56,595 nucleotides of DNA from JAAYRQ01 sp035647235 (GTDB lineage: Bacteria; Bacillota; Syntrophomonadia; Syntrophomonadales; Syntrophomonadaceae), in assembly GCA_964514235.1 (NCBI GenBank), contig CAZEPV010000011.1, positions 1-56,595 on the forward strand. Direction: 5' to 3'. Position 1 is the stretch's first letter, and every line of letters starts with the position of its first letter. Positions 45,891 to 54,574 of this stretch are shown here, piece after piece. Under the pieces are notes generated by a model. It was not told the origin of the DNA and made no database searches. It was given only the letters and a program-made list of their open reading frames with translations. A program made the translations under genes and the position numbers.

Positions 45891-46796
45891 TTAAAACATA
45901 AACTTAAATCTAAAGGGCATATTGCTTAATATTTCCCCTTTAAGGGTATCTTTATGTGCCTCGAATTCATCGACCTTGCTTTTACTGATCACCATGCTAA
46001 AAGCCCAACACAAGCCAAGATAGGGCATTATTTTAGTCATATATGGTTCGCCAGCTGGGTAGCGTAAATGTATTAAGGGATTTAGTCCAATATCAAATAA
46101 ATCTTGTCTTAGCTGTATATCATCTATACCAGTGTAGGTCTGGTATTCGGCCAGGTCAAAATCAAGCCCATTAGTTAATCCCTTATTCCTCCCGCTAGAA
46201 AAGCAGGCTTTGAGCTTTTGCTTTTTCCCCTCACTATTACTGGCCAAAAATTCGAAAAATTTATACCGCCTAGTTTTGGTAATTATCGTTGGATCTGCAA
46301 TAGTAATAATGATTCCATTTTCCGCTAATCTGGTAGAAGCTAGGTTAAGTAGATTAACTGGATCTTTAAAATGGTGTATTGCTGAGGAAAAGACAATTAA
46401 ATCATATTCAGCATCCCTTTCTAAAAAGTTAAAAGCATCATCTTTGGTCAGGGTAATACCTGATACACCAAGTTTTTCAGCCTTTTTCTCGGCAATTTCT
46501 AACATTTTATCAGAAACATCTACTAAGTTAACTGTACAATCAGGCTTACATTCTTTTAAAACAAAAGCTGCTTTGCCAGCTCCTCCACACATATCGGCCG
46601 CCCTTAGTACCCTGTCATTTGACAAAGCCAACATATCTAGAACCGCTTTGAATATTACAGAGTATTCAGCATAAAGATATTTCGGCTCTTCCAAGTCTTC
46701 ATAAAATTTAATTATTGCATCATTATCATATTTTTCAATATTGGCATGCAATATATCTTGTTCTGAATAATCTTCCCATCTTTTTTGTCTACTCAT
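45891..46796 (-). CDS. Class I SAM-dependent methyltransferase
   Basis: About 301 residues from the ATG encoding MSRQKRW, which has GAGGGGGC upstream; 24 further upstream codons lack a ribosome site. Motif I is AADMCGGAGKAAFVL (E/D-x-G-x-G), the acidic end of strand 2 is NLVDVSDKML, motif post-II is FNFLERDAEYDLIVFSSAIHH, and strand 5 is IIITIADP. The last 100 residues are a helical cap that may choose the substrate. Target unknown; quinone/lipid or small-molecule methylation is typical of this ubiE-like pattern. It is convergent with the MBL gene, with only seven bases between stops. Confidence 0.82.
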   Translation of the reverse strand: MSRQKRWEDYSEQDILHANIEKYDNDAIIKFYEDLEEPKYLYAEYSVIFKAVLDMLALSNDRVLRAADMCGGAGKAAFVLKECKPDCTVNLVDVSDKMLEIAEKKAEKLGVSGITLTKDDAFNFLERDAEYDLIVFSSAIHHFKDPVNLLNLASTRLAENGIIITIADPTIITKTRRYKFFEFLASNSEGKKQKLKACFSSGRNKGLTNGLDFDLAEYQTYTGIDDIQLRQDLFDIGLNPLIHLRYPAGEPYMTKIMPYLGLCWAFSMVISKSKVDEFEAHKDTLKGEILSNMPFRFKFMF

Positions 46797-46873
46797 GATT
46801 GCCCCCTCAAAGAAATGTATTATCAAGATAAATTCATTCGGCATAAATAGAATAATACCTGCACACAAAAAAT

Positions 46874-46897
46874 AAAAGGGAATTATTATTCCCTTTT
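46874..46897. terminator. Terminator after tatA
   Basis: AAAAGGGA and TCCCTTTT (arms 46874-46881 and 46890-46897) flank an AT loop, with U-runs on both strands. Confidence 0.75.
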
Positions 46898-46913
46898 AAG
46901 CTTTTTTATTTAA

Positions 46914-47099
46914 TTATTCACCTAATTCTTTGTCGGCAACCTCGACATCATCATCTTCTCTAGCTTTTTTAAAACTGTTAATAGCTTTACCAACGGATTC
47001 GCCCAATTGCGGGAGCTTGCCAGGACCAAATATTATTAATACTATTACTAATATGAAGCCTACTTCCCATGGACCGAAGTTTCCTATGAAGCCAAACAC
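46914..47099 (-). CDS. tatA: Twin-arginine translocase subunit TatA/E
   Basis: 61 residues. One N-terminal membrane helix (VGFILVIVLIIF), the conserved FGPGKLPQLGESVGKAI hinge and amphipathic helix, and an acidic tail (DDDVEVADKELGE). It forms the pore of the Tat system, which exports folded, often cofactor-bearing proteins. GTG start with AAGGGGGA seven bases upstream. No tatC lies in the window. It is 107 bases after the ECF substrate-binding gene and has its own terminator. Confidence 0.93.
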   Translation of the reverse strand: MFGFIGNFGPWEVGFILVIVLIIFGPGKLPQLGESVGKAINSFKKAREDDDVEVADKELGE

Positions 47100-47206
47100 T
47101 TTTTCATCCCCCTTATCCTAATCCTATATCTCAATGATAGCATTTTTATTAAGCTGTGTATTTAATAATAATATATTTTCGACATAAATGATATGGTTTC
47201 CATAAT

Positions 47207-47881
47207 TTATATGTAATTCTTATACTTATGTAAAATTTTAAAGAAGGGGCCAGCGAATATTATAGCAAATAATACATTCCCTCCTAAATGCATCATATCA
47301 AAAGGTAGGCTTATAGCCAAAATAGCTATTAGGGTAGACCAAGTTAAGGGAAAAGTGAAGGCTAACCAGTGCCACAGATTCATGATTAATCCGAAAAAAA
47401 GCCCCCCCAGTCCAGCCAAAATTATAAAGGGAATATATCTTAACTTATCCTGGTTTTTACCTAGCCAACCCGCTACAAGCCCACATAAACCCCAACTTAA
47501 CATTTGCCAAGGAGTCCAAGGACCCTGTCCCAAATATAAATTAGAAACAAACGCACTCACCATACCAGTCAAAAATCCAGCCCGACTCCCCCAAGTATAG
47601 CCCGCTATCATTATTATAAAAGTCATAGGTTGAAAACTGGCTATGCCTACAAAAACTATCCTACTGACTGCTGCAAAAGCCGACAAGGCAGCTGTAAGGA
47701 CTAAATAATTTATATTAAGCTTGCTGGCTTCGAATCTGGCTAAGATTAACAATATTATGGCTATTATAATAATACTAGATGAAAGAGCCCAATTAATATT
47801 AGTTGTTGAGTTAAGCAGAAATAATAATAGGAGCGTAGTAAAAATAATAAACAACCGTTTTAAGTTAAGGTTCATACTCAT
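47207..47881 (-). CDS. ECF transporter substrate-binding (S) component, probable cobalamin
   Basis: 224 residues, about six membrane helices. The N-terminal third has two helices; then the classic S-component segment AALSAFAAVSRIVFVGIASFQ, followed by GYTWGSRAGFLTGMVSAFVSN and a Trp-rich loop (GQGPWTPWQMLSWGLCG). The Ala-motif surface that docks the T component is expected in the first of these. Vitamin choice is not readable from sequence; the cobalamin riboswitch heading the operon and the DUF4430 proteins argue for cobalamin or another corrinoid. Its ATG overlaps the ATPase stop by four bases. Confidence 0.82.
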   Translation of the reverse strand: MSMNLNLKRLFIIFTTLLLLFLLNSTTNINWALSSSIIIIAIILLILARFEASKLNINYLVLTAALSAFAAVSRIVFVGIASFQPMTFIIMIAGYTWGSRAGFLTGMVSAFVSNLYLGQGPWTPWQMLSWGLCGLVAGWLGKNQDKLRYIPFIILAGLGGLFFGLIMNLWHWLAFTFPLTWSTLIAILAISLPFDMMHLGGNVLFAIIFAGPFFKILHKYKNYI

Positions 47882-49536
47882 GGTAATCCCTCACAAACTC
47901 TAGGTGCCAGAAGAAATTCTCTGCCATCTTCATAGGTCAAAATACTGTTATCTACCTGCCTGAATACCCGATTGACTTGGGGAGCGTAAAAAGTAGCTTT
48001 AGTCAAGATGTCATATTTATCTCCAAAACCTATGATTTCCCCCTTAGACATAATGGCAATATTATCCGTATATTTAGCGATAAACTCCATATCATTGGTA
48101 ACCATAATAATAGTTGACCCTTTTCCTTTGAGTTCTGTTAATATTTTCCCCAAATTGGATTGCCAACTATAATCTAGACCCCTGGTAGGTTCATCCAAAC
48201 ATATTATCTCTGGTTCATGAATTAAAACGGCAGCTAGAACTACTAATTGTTTTTCCCCCAAGCTTAAATCACGTGGGTTTACATAACGATAAGCGGTTAA
48301 ATTAAATTTATTAAGCCAATTTTCTATTTTACTTGCTCTGTTTTCTGTACTTAAATTATGACTTAATTCCTCCTCAACAGTAGGTAAATACAAAAATTCA
48401 TCTGGGTTTTGTGGAATATAGCCTAATTTAAGTGAATTAGGCTGGCGTTTAATATCTCGCCCTTTTAATAAAACTTGACCCCTATCCGCTTTTAAAATAC
48501 CAGCAATAAGTTTAAGCAGAGTAGATTTCCCAGCTCCATTATGCCCAATAATAGCGGTTGTTTCACCCCCAGGGAAATTAAATTTAATGTTTTTAACCCC
48601 AAGCAAATCTGGTGAATATTTATAAGACGCATTTTTAAAGGTGATAATAGGTTTTGCTGCTGCCCTATTGGGCTTGCTTCTACCCTCGGTTGGTGAATTT
48701 TCTTCCCGAATGGGCTCCTTCATATTAGTAATTATTTGCCTAGCTTCCTGCACATTTAAAGGAGTATTTAGGAAACCAACCTGAGCAAAAAGTTTGGGAA
48801 TGTCAGGAATTAGCTTATAATTGTTTGCTACCGCCCATCTCGGATAAGCCCCTACTGAACCATCATATATAATTTCTCCTTTTTCCATTGCCACTACCCT
48901 AGTTACCATGCTAATAATATTTTCTAAGCGGTGTTCAGCTATAATTACCGTTATACCTAATTCTTCATGCAAATATCTAATCACACTTAATAAATCCTTC
49001 GCTACTATGGGATCTAACTGTGAGATAGGTTCATCTAGAAGCAAAATGTCAGGCTGCCTGACTAAAGTAGCAGCTAAGAGAACTTTTTGTTTCATACCTC
49101 CAGAAAGCTCTGTCAGCTTCTTTCCCAAGTAGGGTACCAAATTTAAGGCATTACTTATTTCTGCTACCCTTTGTTTCATAATTTGTGGGCTTATGCCTAG
49201 ATTCTCTAGACTAAAAGCTATTTCATTTTCTACCTTGTTTTTAACCATCTGAGCTTCTATTTCTTGAAATAGTAAGGCTATCTTATCTGCTATTTGTCTA
49301 GGGCTTAGCCTATTGAGATTAACTTCATCGATTAAGACTTGTCCTATTAATTTGCCTGGATAGAAATTAGGAATTAAACCAGCTATACTTCTTAACAAAG
49401 TAGATTTGCCACTTCCCGAACTACCTAGCAAAAGTACAAATTCCCCATTATTTACAGTGAGATTTATGTTTTGCAATGCAGGATTCACAGCATTTGGATA
49501 ATAATAAGTCACATTTTCTAGTTTAATTTTGCCCAT
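47878..49536 (-). CDS. ECF transporter double ATPase (A components fused)
   Basis: 552 residues holding two ABC ATPase domains in one chain. First: GSSGSGKST near residue 37, LSGGMKQKV near 143, LLLDEPISQLDP. Second: GHNGAGKST near 331, SLGEKQLVVL near 430, CLDEPTRGLD. In most ECF systems two separate ATPases (EcfA, EcfA') pair; here a fused pair would give the same heterodimer. The signature of the second domain is LSLGE rather than LSGGQ, as often seen in the fused type. It overlaps the T-component gene by 19 bases and the S-component gene by 4. Confidence 0.92.
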   Translation of the reverse strand: MGKIKLENVTYYYPNAVNPALQNINLTVNNGEFVLLLGSSGSGKSTLLRSIAGLIPNFYPGKLIGQVLIDEVNLNRLSPRQIADKIALLFQEIEAQMVKNKVENEIAFSLENLGISPQIMKQRVAEISNALNLVPYLGKKLTELSGGMKQKVLLAATLVRQPDILLLDEPISQLDPIVAKDLLSVIRYLHEELGITVIIAEHRLENIISMVTRVVAMEKGEIIYDGSVGAYPRWAVANNYKLIPDIPKLFAQVGFLNTPLNVQEARQIITNMKEPIREENSPTEGRSKPNRAAAKPIITFKNASYKYSPDLLGVKNIKFNFPGGETTAIIGHNGAGKSTLLKLIAGILKADRGQVLLKGRDIKRQPNSLKLGYIPQNPDEFLYLPTVEEELSHNLSTENRASKIENWLNKFNLTAYRYVNPRDLSLGEKQLVVLAAVLIHEPEIICLDEPTRGLDYSWQSNLGKILTELKGKGSTIIMVTNDMEFIAKYTDNIAIMSKGEIIGFGDKYDILTKATFYAPQVNRVFRQVDNSILTYEDGREFLLAPRVCEGLP

Positions 49537-50420
49537 AATTTACAACTCCAATTTAAAAGTAGGGGAAATGCTAATAATAGGCTCAAAATATAGGTTACGA
49601 GATAGTTTATCTGCATAAAACTGCTTATTTTGGGATAATAACTGTAAAAACCTAGGCCTTTCATTTGAACCCATAAAGCACAAATCACCAGCAAAAATAT
49701 ATTAATCATTAATAAAGCATCCGTAAAATGCCACTTTATCTGCTTATAAACTGTATGATTTCCACTATTAAACCCCCGACTGTATAGGGATTCACTAGTC
49801 ATTAAGGACCTATCTAGACTATTCATCAACAAAATACTCATAGTAGGGACTAAATCTTTTATCTTTTCTGCAGTAGTGGGATTTACAGTAACTAGGCTAC
49901 GATGTTTTTGAATGGCTTGAATTCTGCCATAATCTTCTGCTATAAGGGGAAATAAACGCATAGACATGTTTACAATCAGACTTATTTTATAGCCTAATTT
50001 TCTAGTCAAATTTAACATTTCATCTGGGTCAATAACCAAGCTATAAAAATTAAAAGCACTTATAATAGTCAATAATTTAATAGCAGAAATAAACCCATAA
50101 AACAGACTTTCTTCATAAAAATTTAGCAGCCAACCGAAAACATTGATTGAACCTAAAATCGTAGTCCCATTTTGATTAAAAAGAAGATTGATTAAGATAA
50201 TTATAATTATTAAAGGAAGGGCATACTTCAATTGCCTAATTAGATTTGAAAAATTACCCGAAAAAATCATCGTCAAATTAACTAGGACAAATATGCTGAT
50301 TATATATAAAGGCTGCTGAAATAGAAGCACCAAAAATACCCAAGAGATTAATAAGCCCAGCATTACTGCTGGATTAGTCAAATAAAACAAATTGGATTTT
50401 GCTTGGTAATTACCGAACAT
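49518..50420 (-). CDS. ECF transporter transmembrane (T) component, CbiQ family
   Basis: 300 residues, about six to seven membrane helices with the cytosolic coupling helices of EcfT/CbiQ. The first Arg-containing coupling motif lies near QAIQKHRS; the second is SLMTSESLYSRGFN (the family A/S-x-x-x-R-G motif) near residue 212. It couples ATP hydrolysis by the fused ATPase to toppling of the S component. A group-II (dedicated) ECF transporter is suggested since S, T and A genes are together. It is 15 bases downstream of the secreted barrel protein gene. Confidence 0.87.
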   Translation of the reverse strand: MFGNYQAKSNLFYLTNPAVMLGLLISWVFLVLLFQQPLYIISIFVLVNLTMIFSGNFSNLIRQLKYALPLIIIIILINLLFNQNGTTILGSINVFGWLLNFYEESLFYGFISAIKLLTIISAFNFYSLVIDPDEMLNLTRKLGYKISLIVNMSMRLFPLIAEDYGRIQAIQKHRSLVTVNPTTAEKIKDLVPTMSILLMNSLDRSLMTSESLYSRGFNSGNHTVYKQIKWHFTDALLMINIFLLVICALWVQMKGLGFYSYYPKISSFMQINYLVTYILSLLLAFPLLLNWSCKLWAKLN

Positions 50421-50435
50421 AAAAAATCTTCCTAA

Positions 50436-51401
50436 CTAGTTAGATAAGGCCATAAGGGCATAGGCAGTATCAATAACCGAAGGCCTGCTTTCCCCTGCTG
50501 TCCAATAAAAACAGCCTTCATCACTTTGTAAGCTTAATAAGTGGTCAGCTACCTTCTGACCCTCCTTTACCCAGTTTGGACTATCCTGTTTTTCCCCAGC
50601 AGCTTTTAAAGCCTGCCATACCCAACTATCTGTACTTGCATTGGCCAGGTTTACCCACCCAGAACTAAAGCCCCCATCAACCCCCTGCAATGATTTTAAA
50701 TATCTTAAAGCCCTTTTAATAGCCATTGATTCAGCAGGGGGCTCACCTAAAGCTACTAAGGCTTGGATGGCGATTGCAGTATCATCGGCATCACTTGGCA
50801 GACCTAAATACCAAGCAAAACCACCATCAGTATTTTGGGCATTCAATAACCACTTCTTAGCCCCATCTAAATTAGGGATTTCCTCGCCTGCACACTTTAA
50901 AGCTAATATGGCCCACATATGGGCATTGATAAATTCCCCTTCATCTAGGGCTGTTTGTCCAAAATGCCCAGTCTTATCCTGTCCAGCTCTTAATTTATCG
51001 ACAATGGTATTTTTCTCTTTTTCATAGCCCTCTACAACGGATAAAGCCAAAAGCTGCCGAGCATAATCAGTTGTACTTTCTAATTTATCAGTATTCCCCA
51101 CTAAATAGTCTAAGGGATTAGATCCGTTTTTCACCCATTTTTTAGCTGTAAGATCCTCTCCGTTAGCACCAAGAGCCATAATTACCCAAGCACTTGTGAT
51201 ATGGTCACTCTCCCCCACTTCATCACCGACATACCAAGGGAAGCCACCATCATCATTTTGGATAATATTAAAAAAGGCTAAACCTTTCTTGATATTATCT
51301 TCATACGGATTACTTTGCGTTTCAGCCCCAAGATGATTGGGCGAAAATATACTGAAAATAAATAAAAACACTAATAGAATTGCCCATCTTTTATTTCCCA
51401 T
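50436..51401 (-). CDS. Secreted alpha/alpha-barrel protein (transcobalamin alpha-domain-like)
   Basis: 321 residues. Signal peptide (about 1-26, ending LGAETQ). The rest is made of prenyltransferase/squalene-cyclase-type helical repeats with QW-like turns: QNDDGGFPWY, QNTDGGFAWY, QGVDGGFSSGW and QSDEGCFYW, spaced about 50-95 residues. This is the alpha6/alpha6 toroid fold shared by terpene cyclases, complement C3d and the N-terminal domain of intrinsic factor/transcobalamin. No cyclase DxDD or prenyltransferase zinc site is visible and the protein is secreted, so ligand binding rather than catalysis is likely. With neighbours that carry DUF4430, it could supply the alpha half of a two-part corrinoid binder (inference). 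Confidence 0.8.
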   Translation of the reverse strand: MGNKRWAILLVFLFIFSIFSPNHLGAETQSNPYEDNIKKGLAFFNIIQNDDGGFPWYVGDEVGESDHITSAWVIMALGANGEDLTAKKWVKNGSNPLDYLVGNTDKLESTTDYARQLLALSVVEGYEKEKNTIVDKLRAGQDKTGHFGQTALDEGEFINAHMWAILALKCAGEEIPNLDGAKKWLLNAQNTDGGFAWYLGLPSDADDTAIAIQALVALGEPPAESMAIKRALRYLKSLQGVDGGFSSGWVNLANASTDSWVWQALKAAGEKQDSPNWVKEGQKVADHLLSLQSDEGCFYWTAGESRPSVIDTAYALMALSN

Positions 51402-51413
51402 TATAACCCTCCA

Positions 51414-52493
51414 TCATTTTAAAGGCAGGGCTATATTTCCTTGTGGAAGTATAGCCACCCCATATAGACCCTGTATATTTTCAGGGTTATTAATTAATGT
51501 ATTTACCGCTTTTTGTAAGCCACTTTCATCAGTACCCACTATCAACCACAAGGGATTAGCATCCCCCAAAGCTCTACCCCATGCCACAATTACTGCACTT
51601 TTATCAGTTCCTTTACCTGCAACTTGTCCCTTATAATCAAGCAATTCAAGTCCTCCGCTAGTAAAATGAACATTCATTCCGTTCCTTTTATAACCCTTAT
51701 TCAAATCGTATAAAGTTTGGTTTGCCACCAAATTATCCCAAGTGCCAATTACAATCGTCGGCTCATTTTTTATACCTGCACTAATATTATTAAGATTTAC
51801 CTTAACACCTAATTTCTCCAAAGATGCTGCCAGGTCATAAACCAAATTAGCACTTGTTTCATCGTGTAAAATACTAGTAGGATTATTATTTCCCCTATAT
51901 CCGCCTAAAAATGGGGCTGGATATGCACCTATAATAGCATTATTAGTCGAACTAGGATTCCATCTATGATAATCCCAATAAATCTCATCCTTATCATTAA
52001 GAACATAGTCCCTTAAACCCGTATGGCTAGCTATACCATTGATATATAAAAACCAGTCAGACCTACCAGCACCTGACTTCATTTTAATGCCATTTATACC
52101 GCTTATAAAAGAACCACCATAACTAGTATCTAGCTCTAAATTGTCCTGCATTATCTTTAATAAATCATCATCATTTTTAAGGGGAATAGCCTGATTAAAA
52201 ATTATATCTTGCCCGAAATTTTGGCTTACCCTAAGTCTTATCGACTCAGTATAGGTAACCTGCCCCCTTGCTTCATTCCCTGTAGCCGTATTTTCTTCCT
52301 TAGGGGAATTAGCTGACCCATCATCAGCTTCTGTTTTTCCGCCCCCATCCTGTTCGTCTACTATCTGCTCATTTATGGGCGAATCTGAAACTACCTGTTT
52401 ATCAGCATTATCAAGTACAGGTGAAGATATAAAGCCACACCCTCCAACTATAAATAGAGAAAGAATTAAAAGAATATGTAAAAAGCGTCGCAT
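51414..52493 (-). CDS. DUF4430 (transcobalamin beta-domain-like) lipoprotein
   Basis: 359 residues. Lipoprotein signal with lipobox VGGC (Cys 19), an acidic linker (25-75), then a DUF4430 domain (about 80-178): LRVSQNFGQDIIF, LLKIMQDNLELDTSYG, SGINGIKMKSG, DWFLYINGIASHTGLRDYVL and KDEIYWDYHRW. DUF4430 is the C-terminal beta domain of intrinsic factor/transcobalamin in domain databases. A further alpha/beta region (185-359; EPTIVIGTWDNL, AVIVAWGRALG) is not recognised. It would sit on the outer membrane face beside the ECF transporter and hand corrinoid to it (inference). It precedes the barrel gene by 12 bases. Confidence 0.82.
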   Translation of the reverse strand: MRRFLHILLILSLFIVGGCGFISSPVLDNADKQVVSDSPINEQIVDEQDGGGKTEADDGSANSPKEENTATGNEARGQVTYTESIRLRVSQNFGQDIIFNQAIPLKNDDDLLKIMQDNLELDTSYGGSFISGINGIKMKSGAGRSDWFLYINGIASHTGLRDYVLNDKDEIYWDYHRWNPSSTNNAIIGAYPAPFLGGYRGNNNPTSILHDETSANLVYDLAASLEKLGVKVNLNNISAGIKNEPTIVIGTWDNLVANQTLYDLNKGYKRNGMNVHFTSGGLELLDYKGQVAGKGTDKSAVIVAWGRALGDANPLWLIVGTDESGLQKAVNTLINNPENIQGLYGVAILPQGNIALPLK

Positions 52494-52607
52494 CTATATC
52501 CCCCTTAATCAACTATTATAAAACTGTTTTTTAAGCAACTAAAAATCATTAATTAAACAAATTAATGCACTTATCTTTTCCCTCGAGTAAAATTGAACTA
52601 GCCATTC

Positions 52608-54275
52608 CTAGCCCAAGAATAAAATCCACCATTTTAAAAGTATATGTACATAATGAACTTCTAGCCATCGTTCAGCAGCTGTTAAAATTTCTTTTTCCTT
52701 TTCCAATTTCTTTTTATCTATATTAAACTCTTTGCTATCTTCATCCTTGGTATAATCTAGACTGTAATACCATTCGACCCTATCACCATCTTTAAGAGTG
52801 AAATCGCCAGCACCTTTATCAGCATCTATACCATTAACCTTAAACTTCCAACCACTTAGGGGGTAACTCGGTTTTTGATGAGCTAAACCAGCTATTTCAC
52901 TAACATATCCCCCGGTAGCAGTATAAGAAATTCCTTGGCCTTGCAATACTTTTTCTAACATATGTAGGACACTAACTTCTTTATCTGTCCAGATGTAAGC
53001 TGTCGATGATAATATGGTGCCAGTTTCACTATCACCCCTAATAGTTACATAAGCAGTCCCCTGCTTATCACTAGGGACGGTGCCTCCACCACTACTGCCC
53101 AGAACCTTAACTGTCCCTTGAGCGACTAAATCCCCATGAGTTGCGGTTATAGTAGCAGTGCCTCTACTGATTCCTGTAAGCAGACCTGTATTGCTGACAG
53201 TGGCTATGCTTGGGTTATTGCTTTTCCAAGTAAGCTCACTAATGACTTCTTCTTTTTGGCCGACTTTATCGAATTTATTTACTTTTAACTGTTTAAGAGC
53301 ACCCTGGCTTATTTCAGCCTTAGGGGATTCTAAATATATAAAACTATCAGGCGCCTGGTATCCATCATCCAAGACCATAGCTAAGTCAAGGATAGAAGTA
53401 TAGTTGCTTACTTCATTCATACCTATGATCCCGTCTAGGTTAGGGGAATTTGCCAATATATAAGCCAAACCATTATTAAGCTTTTCCCGCCATTCTACAT
53501 CTCCAAGCCCTAAAACTTTTATGGTTACTAACACTTCATAGCTATCTAGGATAGGATCATAATTCCATATACTAAAGCTGCCATCATTTTGTTGGGAATC
53601 CTTCAGCCAATTTAGTCCCGATTCAATAGATTCAGTAATTTCATTCTTAAGTCCATTATCTTCTATAACTTTATCAAGATAATACAAACTCCTAATGGCT
53701 TGACTAGCAACCCCTATATCCTGCCACTCATCAAAGGCACCATTCTCATACTGAGCTTCAGTAATAGCATAAACTGCCCGAGCTACATCTATATCTTTTA
53801 GGCTGCCTGCCTGTCCCAAATATTCAATGGCTGGTGCATCACTGTAAATATTCTGTCCAAAATTATCATTAATTTTACCCGATACTAGTCCTATCAATCT
53901 TTCGGCTTCACTGTTATCCCCCAAAAGACTAGCTACCAAATATCCTCCAGCAATATGCTTAGTGTCATTTCCAGCGGCTAATTTCTCAATACTAGCTAAA
54001 ACTTCTTGCTTAAGATTAGTACCATTCCTAGTCCATCCCTCTACATCTACCCCAGCTTTACCGAGTATATAAACATCATAAGGTTCAATGTCACCCCAGC
54101 CCCAACCTACATTTTCACCTTTTTCATAATACTTCTCATACTGCTTGACTAGCGCATAATTGGCCAAGTCCTCTAAACTGTTACTGGTAGCCGTGGCAGG
54201 AGTAATACTAGAAACAACTAATACCAGAGCCATTACTAAAGCCAAAAGCGTCTTATTAAATCTTTTAAAATACAT
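52608..54275 (-). CDS. Secreted transcobalamin-like protein: alpha/alpha-barrel + Big2 + DUF4430
   Basis: 555 residues from the ATG encoding MYFKRF, with GGGAGGAT before it; an ATG ten codons earlier lies in the riboswitch terminator and is rejected. Order: signal peptide (to about residue 31), helical-repeat barrel (35-310; YENGAFDEW, QQNDGSFSIW), Big2 immunoglobulin-like domain (325-393; LTWKSNNPSIATVSNTG), Gly/Ser linker and DUF4430 (405-508; VLHMLEKVLQGQGISY, GWKFKVNGIDADKGAGDF, LKDGDRVEWYYS). This is the intrinsic factor/transcobalamin alpha-plus-beta order with a Big2 inserted. The tail is charged then hydrophobic and lacks LPXTG. First gene under the cobalamin riboswitch, hence a probable corrinoid-capturing surface protein (inference). 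Confidence 0.85.
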   Translation of the reverse strand: MYFKRFNKTLLALVMALVLVVSSITPATATSNSLEDLANYALVKQYEKYYEKGENVGWGWGDIEPYDVYILGKAGVDVEGWTRNGTNLKQEVLASIEKLAAGNDTKHIAGGYLVASLLGDNSEAERLIGLVSGKINDNFGQNIYSDAPAIEYLGQAGSLKDIDVARAVYAITEAQYENGAFDEWQDIGVASQAIRSLYYLDKVIEDNGLKNEITESIESGLNWLKDSQQNDGSFSIWNYDPILDSYEVLVTIKVLGLGDVEWREKLNNGLAYILANSPNLDGIIGMNEVSNYTSILDLAMVLDDGYQAPDSFIYLESPKAEISQGALKQLKVNKFDKVGQKEEVISELTWKSNNPSIATVSNTGLLTGISRGTATITATHGDLVAQGTVKVLGSSGGGTVPSDKQGTAYVTIRGDSETGTILSSTAYIWTDKEVSVLHMLEKVLQGQGISYTATGGYVSEIAGLAHQKPSYPLSGWKFKVNGIDADKGAGDFTLKDGDRVEWYYSLDYTKDEDSKEFNIDKKKLEKEKEILTAAERWLEVHYVHILLKWWILFLG

Positions 54276-54290
54276 ATAAATATCCTCCCT

Positions 54291-54328
54291 AAAATAAAAA
54301 TACACCCAAAACTAACTTAGGTGTAAAT
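54291..54328 (-). terminator. Intrinsic terminator of the cobalamin riboswitch
   Basis: On the minus strand TACACCTA and TGGGTGTA form a stem followed by ATTTTTATTTT, between the aptamer and the first gene. It fits a transcription-attenuation expression platform that stops the operon when cobalamin is bound. Confidence 0.7.
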
Positions 54329-54398
54329 TAGGGGCAGGCGATAATACCACCCTATATTTCCTCCCTTCTTATCCCCAGAAGTTAGCATAAATAAATAT

Positions 54399-54545
54399 TC
54401 TACTGGCAGGTCTCCTGGCTTAAGTTCATCCTACTCTCTGCACCTTCCCGGTTGCTTTACCAGTGGTATATGCAGATTTCGTCACTATCACAGTAGGGGG
54501 AACTGCAACGGATTTGCACCGTTTTCCCTCTTAAAGTTAGTAAAG
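54399..54545 (-). promoter_or_regulatory. Cobalamin riboswitch (adenosylcobalamin-family aptamer)
   Basis: On the minus strand the hallmark B12 box AGCCAGGAGACCTGCC (plus-strand 54405-54420) is intact. Upstream come GGTGCAAATCCGTTGCAG, the CCACTG core and GGGAAGG, in the canonical order and spacing of a cobalamin aptamer. The 5' and 3' flanks (GTTAG/CTAAC) can close the outer stem. It controls the downstream six-gene transport operon, repressing it when the vitamin is plentiful. Confidence 0.95.
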
Positions 54546-54574
54546 TACTAACTACCAATAAAACTATTTTTTTA

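Noticed and set aside
47207..50420. Cobalt or nickel transporter (CbiMNQO)
   Set aside because: The S component lacks the CbiM N-terminal metal-binding histidine, and there is no CbiN; the DUF4430 proteins suggest the vitamin itself.
50436..51401. Squalene/terpene cyclase
   Set aside because: Secreted, short, without a DxDD motif, and in a B12-regulated operon; the repeats only indicate the alpha/alpha-barrel fold.
52550..52680. Small separate gene at the end of the DUF4430 protein (about 39 codons)
   Set aside because: Short, no ribosome site, overlaps the end of the long gene; noted only as a possible frameshift extension.
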